DNA from: Pelagomonas calceolata
Lineage: Eukaryota > Sar > Pelagophyceae > Pelagomonadales > Pelagomonadaceae
Reading direction: 5' to 3'
NCBI GenBank assembly: GCA_918797485.1
Contig: CAKKNE010000003.1
Coordinates: 1,612,001-1,676,000 of the forward strand
DNA length: 64,000 nucleotides
How positions within the stretch are numbered: the first letter of the stretch is position 1; each line of letters opens with the position of its first letter. A program made the translations under genes and the position numbers. Below, piece by piece: positions 37,579 through 47,235 of the stretch. A model generated the notes under the pieces. The model saw only the letters and a program-made list of their open reading frames with translations. It had not been told where the DNA came from and did no database searches.

Positions 37579-37891
37579 AGGTCCTTGCTTCGCTCTCCTC
37601 GCTCGCGGCCTATAGCCTCTTATTTTGCCCAGCGAGGCGCCCAGAGAAGCGACACACCACCCCGCAGCCGCCCGCGGGCGCCTGAAAAAATCTGGCGCTT
37701 CAAACGAGCTCTCCAGAGCCGTGAGAGCCCCCGGGTGACCTGCAGCGAGAATCGCGCCCGGCCGGCGCGCGGGCCCCTCCTGAGCCCAAGCGCGGAGCCC
37801 CGGTGAACCGCCCAAGCGCCAGGGCGCGCCGCGCACGACCTCAAGCCGCCCCGAGAAAGGCTTCGCCCGGCCTCACAAAAAGTCGTCCAAG

Positions 37892-39187
37892 ATGGTCAAG
37901 CAGCGCGTCTCCTACTTCTACGACACGGACGTGGGCCACTTTTACTATGGCCCGGGCCACCCCATGAAGCCCCACCGCATCAAGATGGCCCACCACCTCA
38001 TATTATCTACTGGGTTGTATAGGAAGCTCGACGTCTACCGGCCCCACCTCGCGGCGCCTCTAGAGATGACGCGGTTCCACTCCGACGACTACGTCAAGTT
38101 CCTCTCGAAAGTCTCTCCCGAGTCGACGAGACCATTCTTGCAACAGATGGCCCAATTCAACGTCGGCGAGTGCACGGACTGTCCCGTCTACGAGGGGCTC
38201 TTTGAATTTCAACAAATAGCGTCCGGCGCTAGTATTGATGGCGCCGTCAAACTGAACCACGGCGCCTGCGACGTGGCGATTAATTGGAGCGGTGGCCTGC
38301 ATCACGCGAAGAAAGCCGAGGCTTCCGGTTTTTGCTACATCAATGATATTGTACTAGCTATTTTAGAACTCCTAAAGTACCACGCAAGGGTACTATACAT
38401 CGACATCGACATCCACCACGGCGACGGCGTGGAAGAGGCGTTCTACTGCACGGACCGCGTGATGACGTGCTCCTTTCATAAATACGGCGACTTCTTCCCG
38501 GGCACGGGGGCCATCACGGATTTGGGAGCGAAGAAGGGCAAGTACTACAGCGTGAACTTCCCCCTGAAGGAAGGCATGGACGATGCATCCTATCAATCTG
38601 TGTTTGAACCGGTCATCGAGAAGATCATGGAGGTGTATAAACCTACCGCTATAGTATTGCAGTGCGGTGCCGATTCCTTGACTGGGGATAGATTGGGCTG
38701 TTTCAATCTGACGCTCAAAGGACATGGGGAGTGTGTGAGGTTCGTGAAAGGCTTTGGCGTACCCTTACTTGTTTTAGGAGGTGGTGGGTACACCATCAGG
38801 AACGTCGCCAGGTGCTGGGCCTACGAGACGTCAGTCGTACTAGACACTCCCTTGGGAGAAGATATACCTTATAATGACTACTACGAGTACTACGCCCCCG
38901 ATTTCAAGCTGCATTTGACGCCGTCCATGGCCATGGAGAACCTGAACGAGCGGGAGGAGCTGGAGCGGACGACGCAGGAGGTGCTGGAAAATTTGAGTGC
39001 TCTGAAGGGTGCACCTTCCCTGACATTACAAGATGTGCCGCCGGACTGGGCGACGCGCGACGCCGGGGCCGCCGCCGACGCCGCCGATCCTGATGTGAGA
39101 CAAATGACTGATAAGGACGGTGCCGAGAAGGCCGAGCATCCCGCCGAGTTCGAGCCGAAGGAGGGCGCGATGGACACGACGGACTAA
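37892..39187 (+). CDS. Class I histone deacetylase (RPD3/HDAC1 type), copy A
   Basis: 431 residues from the ATG at 37892. Removes acetyl groups from histone lysines in co-repressor complexes. The N-terminus [50 protein letters not shown], zinc-site [33 protein letters not shown] and the catalytic-tyrosine loop [19 protein letters not shown] are all intact. The tail ([18 protein letters not shown]) is close to that of the second HDAC downstream, so the two are paralogues. It is single-exon and shares a divergent promoter with MED7. Confidence 0.97.
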   Translation: MVKQRVSYFYDTDVGHFYYGPGHPMKPHRIKMAHHLILSTGLYRKLDVYRPHLAAPLEMTRFHSDDYVKFLSKVSPESTRPFLQQMAQFNVGECTDCPVYEGLFEFQQIASGASIDGAVKLNHGACDVAINWSGGLHHAKKAEASGFCYINDIVLAILELLKYHARVLYIDIDIHHGDGVEEAFYCTDRVMTCSFHKYGDFFPGTGAITDLGAKKGKYYSVNFPLKEGMDDASYQSVFEPVIEKIMEVYKPTAIVLQCGADSLTGDRLGCFNLTLKGHGECVRFVKGFGVPLLVLGGGGYTIRNVARCWAYETSVVLDTPLGEDIPYNDYYEYYAPDFKLHLTPSMAMENLNEREELERTTQEVLENLSALKGAPSLTLQDVPPDWATRDAGAAADAADPDVRQMTDKDGAEKAEHPAEFEPKEGAMDTTD

Positions 39188-39229
39188 GTAGTGATTACTA
39201 AGCGTCGCGGCGATGGTGTGCCAGTGGGG

Positions 39230-40351
39230 CTAGACACCTCCCTTGGCCAGCGCCTCGCGCGCCCCTTTCAGCGCTTCCTGGGCCTTCTGCGTCTCAGGAT
39301 GCGCCGGTCCGAAAATGCGCTTCCACAAATGCGCAACGGATTCAAGCGTCGCCACGGCTTCGTGCAGGTCATCAAGAGAGGCGCCTTCGTCCAAGTAGAG
39401 CACCCGCGCGTAAGTCCACCTCATCCTGAGCGTCAGTACATTTTCTTCTCCGAGAGTGCGTCGCGCCACGGGTATCGTTTTTCGAAAAAGTGACTTGGCT
39501 TCTTCGAAGCGCTGTAGATCATGAAGGGACACCGCGTAGTTGCCGGCTGCTCGGAGGGTGTTGGAATCCTCCTCGCCGTGTAACTTTAAACGTCCAGAGT
39601 ATACATCTCGCTCCATGCTTAGGGCCTTTTCTATGTTTCCAAGCATTGAATACGTGCTCGCAAGATTGCCCTGCACGACGAGGATGGCGTCTTCTGATTC
39701 GCCAAGTCGCCGCGTCATAGCCAATTCGGCCTCCTGTACGGTCAACGCGTCCGCGAGGTGTCCTGCAGAGGCTAAACCCATCCCCAGCAGCCCCATCGCG
39801 TTACTCCGAAACTGATCCGTCTCCGGCCGGCCCAAGTACGTCTTCCAGCACGCCCACCCGAGCGCGCACCGCACGACGCCGTGATATTCTTGCTCGCACA
39901 TGCTACACGCGTACCACCGGCGGTACCGCTCATCCAACACCTTGGCGCCCAAATTGTTCTCCTCCGCCTCCGCGAGCAAAATCTTCGCCTGCTCAGCCAA
40001 GCACGACACATGCGCGAAGCCCGCCGTCCCGCGGCACGCGCACCCGCGCACGAGACCCTCCTTCGTTTTCCAATGGAGGGCCTGCGTGCAGATGAAGCAC
40101 GTCTGGCCCTTCGTGTCCTCGGCGCACGCCTCCGCCGCGACCACTACGGCCTCCGTGTATCTCTTGTTGGCATTATATTGCTCGGCGCCGCCTGCCTTTT
40201 TTATTTGTTTGCAGAGCTTGTCGTGGCCGCCCTCTTCCCAATGTTTTTTCTGGCATTCGGCGCCACAGTAGCGCGTGCTGCAGCGGCCGCATTTCTTGCC
40301 CAAAGTTAGGCCAAGCTCGGTGGCGCAGACGGCGCACTGCGTGAGGATCAT
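39230..40351 (-). CDS. MYND zinc finger / RING-CH-like / TPR protein
   Basis: 373 residues from the ATG at 40351; the open frame upstream overlaps the next gene in another frame and is not used. Residues about 6-45 are a MYND finger (CAVCATELG, CGRCSTRYCGAECQKKHW). Residues about 80-150 look like a RING-CH finger (CFICTQ, GCACRGTAGFAHVSCL, YACSMCEQEY), which could give ubiquitin-ligase activity. The C-terminal half is kinesin-light-chain-like TPR (NLASTYSMLGNIEKALSMER, NYAVSLHDLQRFEEAKSLF, WTYARVLYLDEGASLDDL). This family is strongly expanded in Aureococcus. It is wedged between two HDAC genes. Confidence 0.88.
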   Translation of the reverse strand: MILTQCAVCATELGLTLGKKCGRCSTRYCGAECQKKHWEEGGHDKLCKQIKKAGGAEQYNANKRYTEAVVVAAEACAEDTKGQTCFICTQALHWKTKEGLVRGCACRGTAGFAHVSCLAEQAKILLAEAEENNLGAKVLDERYRRWYACSMCEQEYHGVVRCALGWACWKTYLGRPETDQFRSNAMGLLGMGLASAGHLADALTVQEAELAMTRRLGESEDAILVVQGNLASTYSMLGNIEKALSMERDVYSGRLKLHGEEDSNTLRAAGNYAVSLHDLQRFEEAKSLFRKTIPVARRTLGEENVLTLRMRWTYARVLYLDEGASLDDLHEAVATLESVAHLWKRIFGPAHPETQKAQEALKGAREALAKGGV

Positions 40352-40424
40352 CCTATATGTGGTCAAATCGCTCGGGGGCAGCCCTACGATGCAAAATCCC
40401 TGCACAAGCTTGAGCTGCGTAAAG

Positions 40425-40447
40425 GCTAGTGCCTTACAGCCGCTAGC
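40425..40447. promoter_or_regulatory. GCTAG-dyad promoter element, copy 13
   Basis: GCTAGTGCCTTACAGC then CGCTAGC, 74 bp upstream of the MYND/TPR start codon, the closest spacing in the window. Confidence 0.6.
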
Positions 40448-40532
40448 TGCCGGCGGGGCAGCGCGAGACGCCGTCGCCGCGACGCCAAAGAAGGAGGTAG
40501 AAAAGTTCTTGTTACGCCATGGGAGCAGGAAC

Positions 40533-41909
40533 CTAAGACGGCGGCGCCGCCGGCGCGCCGCCACCTTCCGCACCAGAAGGGAAGAACTCCGCCGGGTGCT
40601 CCTTGTTGTCCGTCGTGCCTCGTTGATCGGGGTTCGTGTCCATGGCCTCGGCCTGCGACACGGACTCGGACGCCTCCTGGACCGCCGCGGCGACGGGCGC
40701 CGCCGCCGCGGCCGCGGGCGCAGCAGCAGCGTTGTCCGCCGACGTGTCCATGGCGCTCGCGTCACCACTCTTGATCTGAACACCAGGGACGGGCTCGACG
40801 TCGTCCAAGACCGAGAAGAGCTGCGCCTTGACGTGCTGCAGGTACTCCTTGGAATTAAGATTCTCCATGTTGCTCACCGGCATATGTAATCTATAGTCGG
40901 GCCCGTAGTACTCAAAATAATCGTTGTACGGCAGGACGTCCTTGATCTCCGTTCCGAGGAGCACCGACGTTTCGTACGTCCAGACGCGCGGGACGTTCCT
41001 CAAGGTGTAGCCACCGCCACCCAAGACTAACATGGGCACGCCGAAGCCCATGACGTACTTGACACAATCTGCATGACCTCTCAGCGACAGGTTGAAGCAG
41101 CCCAACCTATCTCCAGATAAACTATCGGCACCACATTGCAACACGACCGCACCGGGCGCAAATCTTTCCATGATCTTGCCGATCACCGGCTCAAACACCG
41201 ACTTGAACGAGGCGTCGTCCATGCCGTCATGTAACGGAAAGTTGATCGCGTAGTTCTTGCCCGCGTCGTAGCCGACGTCGTGTACATCCCCGGTACCCGG
41301 GAAGTACTCGCCGAACTTGTGGAAGGACACCGTCATGACTCGGTTGGTGGTGTAGAAGGCCTCTTCGACGCCGTCGCCGTGGTGGATGTCGATGTCGATG
41401 TATAACACGCGCTGGTGGCGCTTGAGCAACTCGAGAATACCAAGCACACAGTCGTTGACGTAGCAGAACCCCGACGCTTCCGACTTTTTGGCATGATGTA
41501 GACCCCCGGCCCAGTTGATGACTACATCACTCCATTGTTGATTGAGCCGAACAGCACCGCCAATACTCCCAGACGTGTACAATTGGCAGAACTCAAACAG
41601 CCCGTCAAAGACGGGGCAGTCCTCGCCGACGTTAAAGCGCTGCAACTGCCTTAGGTACTCGTGCATGTTGTCCGGCGTGATGATCTTGAGAAAATTTACG
41701 TAATCGTCACTATGGAACCTCGTGAGTAGTGCCGCGTTCACGGGCTTCGGCCGGAAAACCTCCATCATGCGGTAGAGGCCATAATTCACGACGAGATTAT
41801 GGGTCATGCGCACGCGGTGGGGCTTCATCGGGTGGCCCTGGCCGTAGTGGAAGTTCCCGATCTCGGCGTCGTAGAAGTACGACACGCGGCGGCCGTTCGA
41901 GGCGGCCAT
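40533..41909 (-). CDS. Class I histone deacetylase, copy B
   Basis: 458 residues from the ATG at 41909. It shares with copy A the segments [74 protein letters not shown] and [19 protein letters not shown], so all catalytic residues are present. The C-terminal tail is longer, alanine-rich, and contains [14 protein letters not shown], comparable to the [11 protein letters not shown] of copy A. Divergence over the body is clear, so this is an old duplication and not a recent one. Confidence 0.97.
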   Translation of the reverse strand: MAASNGRRVSYFYDAEIGNFHYGQGHPMKPHRVRMTHNLVVNYGLYRMMEVFRPKPVNAALLTRFHSDDYVNFLKIITPDNMHEYLRQLQRFNVGEDCPVFDGLFEFCQLYTSGSIGGAVRLNQQWSDVVINWAGGLHHAKKSEASGFCYVNDCVLGILELLKRHQRVLYIDIDIHHGDGVEEAFYTTNRVMTVSFHKFGEYFPGTGDVHDVGYDAGKNYAINFPLHDGMDDASFKSVFEPVIGKIMERFAPGAVVLQCGADSLSGDRLGCFNLSLRGHADCVKYVMGFGVPMLVLGGGGYTLRNVPRVWTYETSVLLGTEIKDVLPYNDYFEYYGPDYRLHMPVSNMENLNSKEYLQHVKAQLFSVLDDVEPVPGVQIKSGDASAMDTSADNAAAAPAAAAAAPVAAAVQEASESVSQAEAMDTNPDQRGTTDNKEHPAEFFPSGAEGGGAPAAPPS

Positions 41910-42442
41910 GGTGGTCTAGGGGCGCGATCCGATGTGAGAGAAGGCTGCGCGTGGACCTGGGGCGCGCTACTGTTTCGGTCAATAGGTCGCCGCCTGGCGC
42001 CAATTCCTGCTGCTACGGCCTGGGAGCTGTCTTTATCGATGCAGCGATCACCGGATACCTCTTGGCGCCCAACCTGAAGACTGTGGCAGCTCCTGGTGAG
42101 CTCTTCGCCTCTAGCGCAGGCAAAATGTGTTTGCGCCGCGATGGGCTTGGAGACCACTTGCGACGAATTTTGGTCTCCAAAAGCCACAAAGGAGGCTTCC
42201 GAAGGCTCCGCTATCGTTCCCCGGTGCCCAAAAGGCATACCTTAGCTCCAGAGGCCGACCACCTTTGAGAGAGGAGACAAAGGGCCTCTGCGGCGTAAAT
42301 CGCGCCATAGCGACAGCCTGTGCATCAGTTGTGCGCTTCAGGCATCGATCTGATATCTGTTTCGAAGGCCTACGAAGTTTCGGCATCGGTGCGTACCGGC
42401 AAGCCGCAAAACGAGCCACCCAGCTCGAGCTGTCATAGCAAA
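41910..42442. other. 533-bp divergent gap without a clear element
   Basis: Lies between HDAC copy B and the TPR-Aha1 gene. A partial GCGGCGTAAA at about 42288 recalls the centre of the promoter dyad but lacks both GCTAG arms. No gene is seen. Confidence 0.4.
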
Positions 42443-43927
42443 ATGAGCGCGATGGCGGACGCCAGCGACGCAAATACAATGGACCCGGCCGGCGGCCTCC
42501 TCAAGTTCTTCATTGGCGAGGACCCCGTGCAGCGCTGCCTGCGCCACCCTTTACTGAGGGAGTACGTGACCGACGCGGCGTTCTGCAGACGACTGCGAGA
42601 ATTACAAAAGAAGTGCGAGGCCGCGACGACGCCGGAAGCCATGGGCGAACTCACCAGATTGATGCTGCACGACCCGCGCCTGACGCAGTGCTCCATGGCC
42701 GGGGCGGGCATGAATTTGACTGTCGAGAGTGAAGATATCAAAAAGGCCGAGCGCACGGGCGACGTCGAGAAGATGTCTCCCATACGAGTGGACGACGTCG
42801 TCGCCGCGCAAGAAATGTGTCAAGATTCAGCGACGGCCAAGGCGGAAGGCAACGCGCGGTTTGCAGCGGGCGACAGCGCTGGTGCTTTGGCCTTCTGGGC
42901 GCGAGCACTAAGGTTGGATCGCGAGAACGATGGCCCTGACGACATGGCGCTGGCCGCGGCGTTGTACGGCAACATCGCTGCGGCCTTGCTCAAGCTCGGG
43001 TATTGGAGTCGCGCGGAGCAGGCCGCTTCGAGGGCCGTAGCGTACTGTGACGTCGTGGAGAACGTGAATGTGAGGCGGCGCGCTTTGTATCGACGCGCCC
43101 TCGCGCGGGAGAAGCGGCGGGACGTCGCGCGGGCCTATTCTGACGTGCTCGAGGCGCGCGGCCTGCGTCCGAACTCTCCCTTCTTCACGCAGTCGACGCG
43201 TCGAACAACACAGGCCCAGAAGCTCGACCCGCCTCCCGCCGAACTTAAACTCTTGAACCGGGACGCGCGGCGCCTCCTCAAGCTCACGAAGCACGCCGAT
43301 GAAGCAAGGAAGGCTCGAGTCAAGCGCCGCGCGGAAGAGGCCCGGGCCGCGCACCAGCGGACGGCCGGCGTCGGGCTAGCAAGTAAACCGGCATCATCAA
43401 TGCCGGTGCCCGGCTCGACGCTAGGCTACCTCGAGGAGAGCGACCGCTCGCGCTGGGCCGAGGCGCGCCTCGCGGAGCTGCTCGAGAATGTCGAGGTCGA
43501 CCTCGGCCAGGGCGCATGCGTGGCCATCACGACGTGTCTATCAAACGAATCCTCGGTCAGCGCGTCGGTCACGCGGAAGCGGGGCCAGCGGAGTCTGTAC
43601 TACGACATCGACGTGAAATGCGCCTGGCGCGCGGAGTGGCGCGGCTTCGACCTGTCGCCCGCCAAGGACGGCCCCCGGCCGCTCGAGGGGTCCATCCGGC
43701 TCTACAACGTGAGCCACGAGACGCGCTACGAGCCCGGCGCCGACCCGACGGTGGCCTACATGTACCAGGTCGGCTACAAACTGCCGCGGCCGGACTGGTT
43801 CGACGGCTCCGCGGCGACGGCCGCGGCGCCGCCCTGGGCGCGGACGTTGATTGATGGGGCGCACGAGTTGTACGCGGCGGCGGCGGGCGCGGTGGACGCG
43901 CTCGTGCGGGAGATGACTGAGAAGTAA
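42443..43927 (+). CDS. Hsp90 co-chaperone: STI1-like / TPR / Aha1 N-domain fusion
   Basis: 494 residues from the ATG at 42443. Residues about 20-105 resemble an STI1/DP-type helical segment (EDPVQRCLRHPLLREYVTDA). Residues about 128-250 are a three-motif TPR (ATAKAEGNARFAAGDSAGAL, ALYGNIAAALLKLGYWSRAE) of the clamp type that binds the EEVD tail of Hsp90/Hsp70. From about 338 the protein becomes an Aha1 N-terminal domain (RWAEARLAELLENVEVDLGQ, LYYDIDVKCAWRAEWRG, GSIRLYNVSHE), which stimulates Hsp90 ATPase. I know these as separate co-chaperones, so the fusion is notable. Single exon. Confidence 0.82.
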   Translation: MSAMADASDANTMDPAGGLLKFFIGEDPVQRCLRHPLLREYVTDAAFCRRLRELQKKCEAATTPEAMGELTRLMLHDPRLTQCSMAGAGMNLTVESEDIKKAERTGDVEKMSPIRVDDVVAAQEMCQDSATAKAEGNARFAAGDSAGALAFWARALRLDRENDGPDDMALAAALYGNIAAALLKLGYWSRAEQAASRAVAYCDVVENVNVRRRALYRRALAREKRRDVARAYSDVLEARGLRPNSPFFTQSTRRTTQAQKLDPPPAELKLLNRDARRLLKLTKHADEARKARVKRRAEEARAAHQRTAGVGLASKPASSMPVPGSTLGYLEESDRSRWAEARLAELLENVEVDLGQGACVAITTCLSNESSVSASVTRKRGQRSLYYDIDVKCAWRAEWRGFDLSPAKDGPRPLEGSIRLYNVSHETRYEPGADPTVAYMYQVGYKLPRPDWFDGSAATAAAPPWARTLIDGAHELYAAAAGAVDALVREMTEK

Positions 43928-44141
43928 TGTGATTTAAGACAACTTATACAACTGGATTCTCACGCACAGTCCGTCAGTCCAAAGAATCCGGGGTGAGCGA
44001 ATCGAGCGCGCCCGGGCAGTGTTTCTGGTGCTCGGGCCAGTGCGCGCGCTGACAGGCCTAGGGTTAGGGTGGGTTTTTTACCCGAGGCTGAGGCTGAGGC
44101 TAGTTACGTCGCAGGGTTCCCCGTACCCCTCCCGTACCCTC

Positions 44142-44165
44142 GCTAGAGTCTTACATGACGCTAGC
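44142..44165. promoter_or_regulatory. GCTAG-dyad promoter element, copy 14
   Basis: GCTAGAGTCTTACATGAC then GCTAGC, 193 bp upstream of the ATG at 44358. It is the only visible promoter element before the two overlapping ORFs. Confidence 0.55.
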
Positions 44166-44357
44166 TCGCTTTTGCGTGCCCGGTCGACGCATTTACGCGT
44201 CCTGCGCACCGATCCTGAAATAAGTACGCGCAAGACGCATCTCTGTATCCATCGCTGCGTACCGCGCGGCCACAGCTCATCGCTCTCAGCCGCAGCGCAA
44301 CACTGAGCGCGCCACAGCAGCGACGCCAGCGACGCTGGCCGCAAGCAAAACAACTGC

Positions 44358-44585
44358 ATGCCCACGGAGACGCGGCCGCCGCGCAGTATTCCCAGTCCGC
44401 CGCCGAGACGGCGCCGGGACATGCCGCGCGCGGACCGCGGCCGGCAGCAGCTCCTGGACGACCTGGGCTACGTGCAGCCCATCTTTCGGGCGGGCAACTC
44501 CGGAGACTGCACGATTATTAAATCCGTCGCTTTGTTGCTAGTGGTTATTGGTCTCGTGGTGTTTGTAGGAAGGTTCGCGGAATGA
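44358..44585 (+). CDS. 75-residue single-helix membrane protein overlapping the next ORF
   Basis: From the ATG at 44358 to a TGA whose first two bases are shared with the next start codon (sequence ATGA). The N-terminal 50 residues are basic and proline-rich, then LLDDLGYVQPIFRAGNSGDC. The C-terminus, IIKSVALLLVVIGLVVFVGR, is a single membrane helix four residues from the end, fitting a tail-anchored protein. The family is not recognised. Either both ORFs are read from one mRNA, or the 75-codon ORF is a regulatory upstream frame. Its membrane helix makes a real product more likely. Confidence 0.55.
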   Translation: MPTETRPPRSIPSPPPRRRRDMPRADRGRQQLLDDLGYVQPIFRAGNSGDCTIIKSVALLLVVIGLVVFVGRFAE

Positions 44586-46156
44586 GTTACAGAAGGGACA
44601 AGTGGCGCCAGTACGCGGGCGACGAGCCGGAGCCGGGCAGCTCCGAGGACGAGGCTTATGCCGCTGTGGATGCCAAAGTGGCCTACACGCGCCAGAGCGT
44701 CCAAGAACGGGCGGAGAAGTGGGACGCGATCGAGGCCTTCGAGGCCTACAAAGCGGCCAAAAGTAGCTCGAAGACCTTACATCCTCCAAAGCACCGCGGC
44801 CTTTGTGCGTCCGTGCGCCCCCAGCAGGGCGCCGAGGCTCTGGTGTCCTTCGTCTGCAAACCGCGAGACGGGGGCAAGTCCGAAATAGGCGGCACGCGCG
44901 TGTCGGTGGTCGCGGGCGAAGAGCATGATGAAAAGTGGAAGCAGGTGCTGAGTCGAGAGGTCTTAGATATGAGGCGGGGCGAACGTATTGAAGCGGACAT
45001 TGATGATGAATTGAAGCTGGACTGCTGCCTCCACGCGGTGCGCGTGTCGCGGCAACTGGCGCCGGTCGACGCGGAGATCTACAAGGGCCACGGCACCGTC
45101 TCAACAAAGCGCATGGAGGCCCCGAAGCCCGGCGGGAAAAGGCCCCGGTTCGGCGGGACCGCTACTGTAAGATTAGTGATTGCCGACGATGATCGGGATG
45201 ATGATGCTCTATTCAAGGCTTCCGAGGGCGTCGACCCGCAAAATATAAAACTGGGCCAGGGCGACGTCTGCGAGGGGCTGGAGGTCGCTGTTTTAGCTAT
45301 GCGCCCCGGCGAGGGGTGTATTGTCACATGCGACGGGGCCTACGGCGACCCGTGCTATGCCGTCAGAAAAGTAGGTTTAGGGCCCTCGATCCGGGCGGCC
45401 GTCCGCTTGGATGCCGTGACCGAAGGCGACGAGGACGCGTCGTACCTCAAGGAGCGCGGCGCGATGCTTTTGGGGGAGGGCGAATGTCGACGGGCCGAGG
45501 CGTGTTTTACGAGAGCGGCGCGGCGCGCCGAGGCCCAGCTCAAGGCCCTGGACGAGGACGACGACGAGGCGTTCGCGAAACTCAAAGACGTCCTCGCGCG
45601 GTGTTTGCTGAACGTCGCGCTCTGCTGCAAGAAACGAAACGGTAGGAGGGATGAAATCGCGGTGCTAGACGGTGCCTTAGGTGTTTTAGGTGATGACGTC
45701 GACGAAGCGGTGGCGAGCGAGGTCGAGGCCGCCATGTCTTCGGCAACTCTGTTGCTCAGGGCCAAGGCGCGCCTGCGGCGGGGCGCCGCCCGCGGTTTTC
45801 TGGGAGACGCCGACGCCGCGGCTCAGGATTTGACCGCGGCCGACGCGCTCGCGGCGCGCATCGTCGACGAGGTGCCCGCGGCGGCGGCGCTCCGGCGCGA
45901 CGTCGTCCGCGAGCGGCGCGTCCAGGCAGCGGCGGCCGCGCGGCGCCGGAAGCGCGAGAAGGCCGCCTTCGCGGGCAAGACGCTTTTTGACGAGCGGGAC
46001 GCGGCGGCGCGCGAGGCCTCGGAGGCCGCGGCGAAGGCGCGCCACGCCGCCGAGGAAGCTCGACGCGACGCGGAGGGGTGCCGGCGCGCCCAGGCCATCG
46101 CCGCGCAGGCGCCGGACGACGAGGAAGTGGAGATTGGGGACATTAGGAGGCTCTAA
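44582..46156 (+). CDS. FKBP-type isomerase domain with TPR, divergent
   Basis: 524 residues from the ATG at 44582. Residues about 185-285 look like an FKBP fold (TATVRLVIADDD, NIKLGQGDVCEGLEVAVLAM, RPGEGCIVTCDGAYGD), with a first weaker FKBP-like unit before it. A TPR follows (YLKERGAMLLGEGECRRAEA, LKDVLARCLLNVALCCKKRN), then a long arginine/alanine-rich coiled coil. The order FKBP-FKBP-TPR is that of FKBP4/5-type Hsp90 co-chaperones. Several active-site aromatic residues are not evident, so isomerase activity is doubtful. It lies next to the TPR-Aha1 gene, another Hsp90 helper. Confidence 0.72.
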   Translation: MSYRRDKWRQYAGDEPEPGSSEDEAYAAVDAKVAYTRQSVQERAEKWDAIEAFEAYKAAKSSSKTLHPPKHRGLCASVRPQQGAEALVSFVCKPRDGGKSEIGGTRVSVVAGEEHDEKWKQVLSREVLDMRRGERIEADIDDELKLDCCLHAVRVSRQLAPVDAEIYKGHGTVSTKRMEAPKPGGKRPRFGGTATVRLVIADDDRDDDALFKASEGVDPQNIKLGQGDVCEGLEVAVLAMRPGEGCIVTCDGAYGDPCYAVRKVGLGPSIRAAVRLDAVTEGDEDASYLKERGAMLLGEGECRRAEACFTRAARRAEAQLKALDEDDDEAFAKLKDVLARCLLNVALCCKKRNGRRDEIAVLDGALGVLGDDVDEAVASEVEAAMSSATLLLRAKARLRRGAARGFLGDADAAAQDLTAADALAARIVDEVPAAAALRRDVVRERRVQAAAAARRRKREKAAFAGKTLFDERDAAAREASEAAAKARHAAEEARRDAEGCRRAQAIAAQAPDDEEVEIGDIRRL

Positions 46157-46458
46157 TATGGCTTTGTAGTTTTTTTTGTTGATGCTCGGTCTCGCGGCGT
46201 CCCGAATCACCCGCACGCTTTTGCGCCCCTTTTTTCTCTTATACGTCTCCAGATACGCCTCCCGTTCGCGTGACGCCTCCTGGACTCGGTTTCGATTACG
46301 CGGCTATCGAGAGCGTGCCTCTCCGATGACAAGGACTGGCTGTTGCGGAGCGCCGGTGAAACCCCCGGTCGTCGACGCAAACGCCGTGAAACAACGAGCT
46401 GACAAGCCTACCGTCGCCCTCGCAGCGCACCGCTATCGACTGAGCTCTTTTTTGGCTG

Positions 46459-46635
46459 TCACAGACACCGAGAGGCTAAGATAGCAGCCGAACGCCGTCG
46501 ACGCGAAGATATTGCGCGTCTCACAGACACCGAGAGGCTAAGATAAGCAGCCGTACGCCGCCGACGCGAAGATATTGCGCGTGTCACGGACATCGAGAGG
46601 CTAAAATCAGGACGCCGTCGACGCGAAGATATTGA
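46459..46635. repeat. 62-bp tandem repeat, about three copies
   Basis: Copies begin TCACAGACACCGAGAGGCTA and end in GACGCGAAGATATTG; the third is shortened by a few bases. The array ends just before the BolA start codon at 46644, so it forms the BolA leader or promoter. Confidence 0.85.
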
Positions 46636-46643
46636 CAAACAAC

Positions 46644-47144
46644 ATGGCGGCCCACAGCGAAGCCATCGCCGTGAACGATGAAGGGATCGTCCTACGCACG
46701 AGCCTGCCGCCGAAGCCGACGCCCGCGACGCCGCTCCGACGACAACAGTTCGTCTGCGACTGCATGGAGGCGGAGCCGGAGCTCTCGACGTCGCCGTCCA
46801 GCGTCGTGGACTTCCCGGACCTGCCCTGCGGCATCCTGCCGCCGGCGCTGCCCATCGTGACGAACGACCCGCTCGGCGTCGACGCGGCCGTGCGCGGGGC
46901 CGTGCCGGGCGTCGTCGAGCTCCGCCTCGTGGACACGACGGACGAGGCCCACGTCGCCGTCGGCGCGGCCGACGGGCGCGCGATCGCGGCGCACGGGCGG
47001 CAGCTCCAAGTCTACGTCGAGGCGACGTCGTTCCGGGGCGTGCGGCCGCTCCAGCGCCACCGCCGCGTCATGGGCGCGCTCGCCCCCCTGATCGACAGCG
47101 GCGTCCTGCACAGCGTGCAGATCAAGTGCGCCGCGGCGCCCTAG
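46644..47144 (+). CDS. BolA-like protein
   Basis: 166 residues from the ATG at 46644. The last 85 residues carry the BolA fold: VELRLVDTTDEAHVAVGA, then LQVYVEATSFRGVRPLQRHR, VMGALAPLIDSGVLHSVQIK. The helix-turn-helix-like RHRRVM and the H before IK fit iron-sulphur cluster binding with monothiol glutaredoxins. The first 80 residues are not conserved and do not form an obvious targeting signal. BolA proteins act in Fe-S trafficking in cytosol, mitochondria or plastids. AATAAA-like sequence follows at about 47200. Confidence 0.8.
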   Translation: MAAHSEAIAVNDEGIVLRTSLPPKPTPATPLRRQQFVCDCMEAEPELSTSPSSVVDFPDLPCGILPPALPIVTNDPLGVDAAVRGAVPGVVELRLVDTTDEAHVAVGAADGRAIAAHGRQLQVYVEATSFRGVRPLQRHRRVMGALAPLIDSGVLHSVQIKCAAAP

Positions 47145-47235
47145 AAGTCCCCCTTTCGTGTGTGCCCCGCCCCCAAGTCGTTTGTAAGATCGTTTCAAGT
47201 CAATAAAAATGCACACAAAAGGGAGCTTACGCGTC

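Noticed and set aside
40351-40783. Upstream extension of the MYND gene frame by 144 codons
   Set aside because: It has no ATG, is arginine/proline-rich, contains the promoter dyad, and overlaps the coding 3' end of HDAC copy B.
46182-46484. About 100-codon frame upstream of BolA
   Set aside because: It runs into the 62-bp tandem repeats, has no domain and a basic, compositionally biased sequence.
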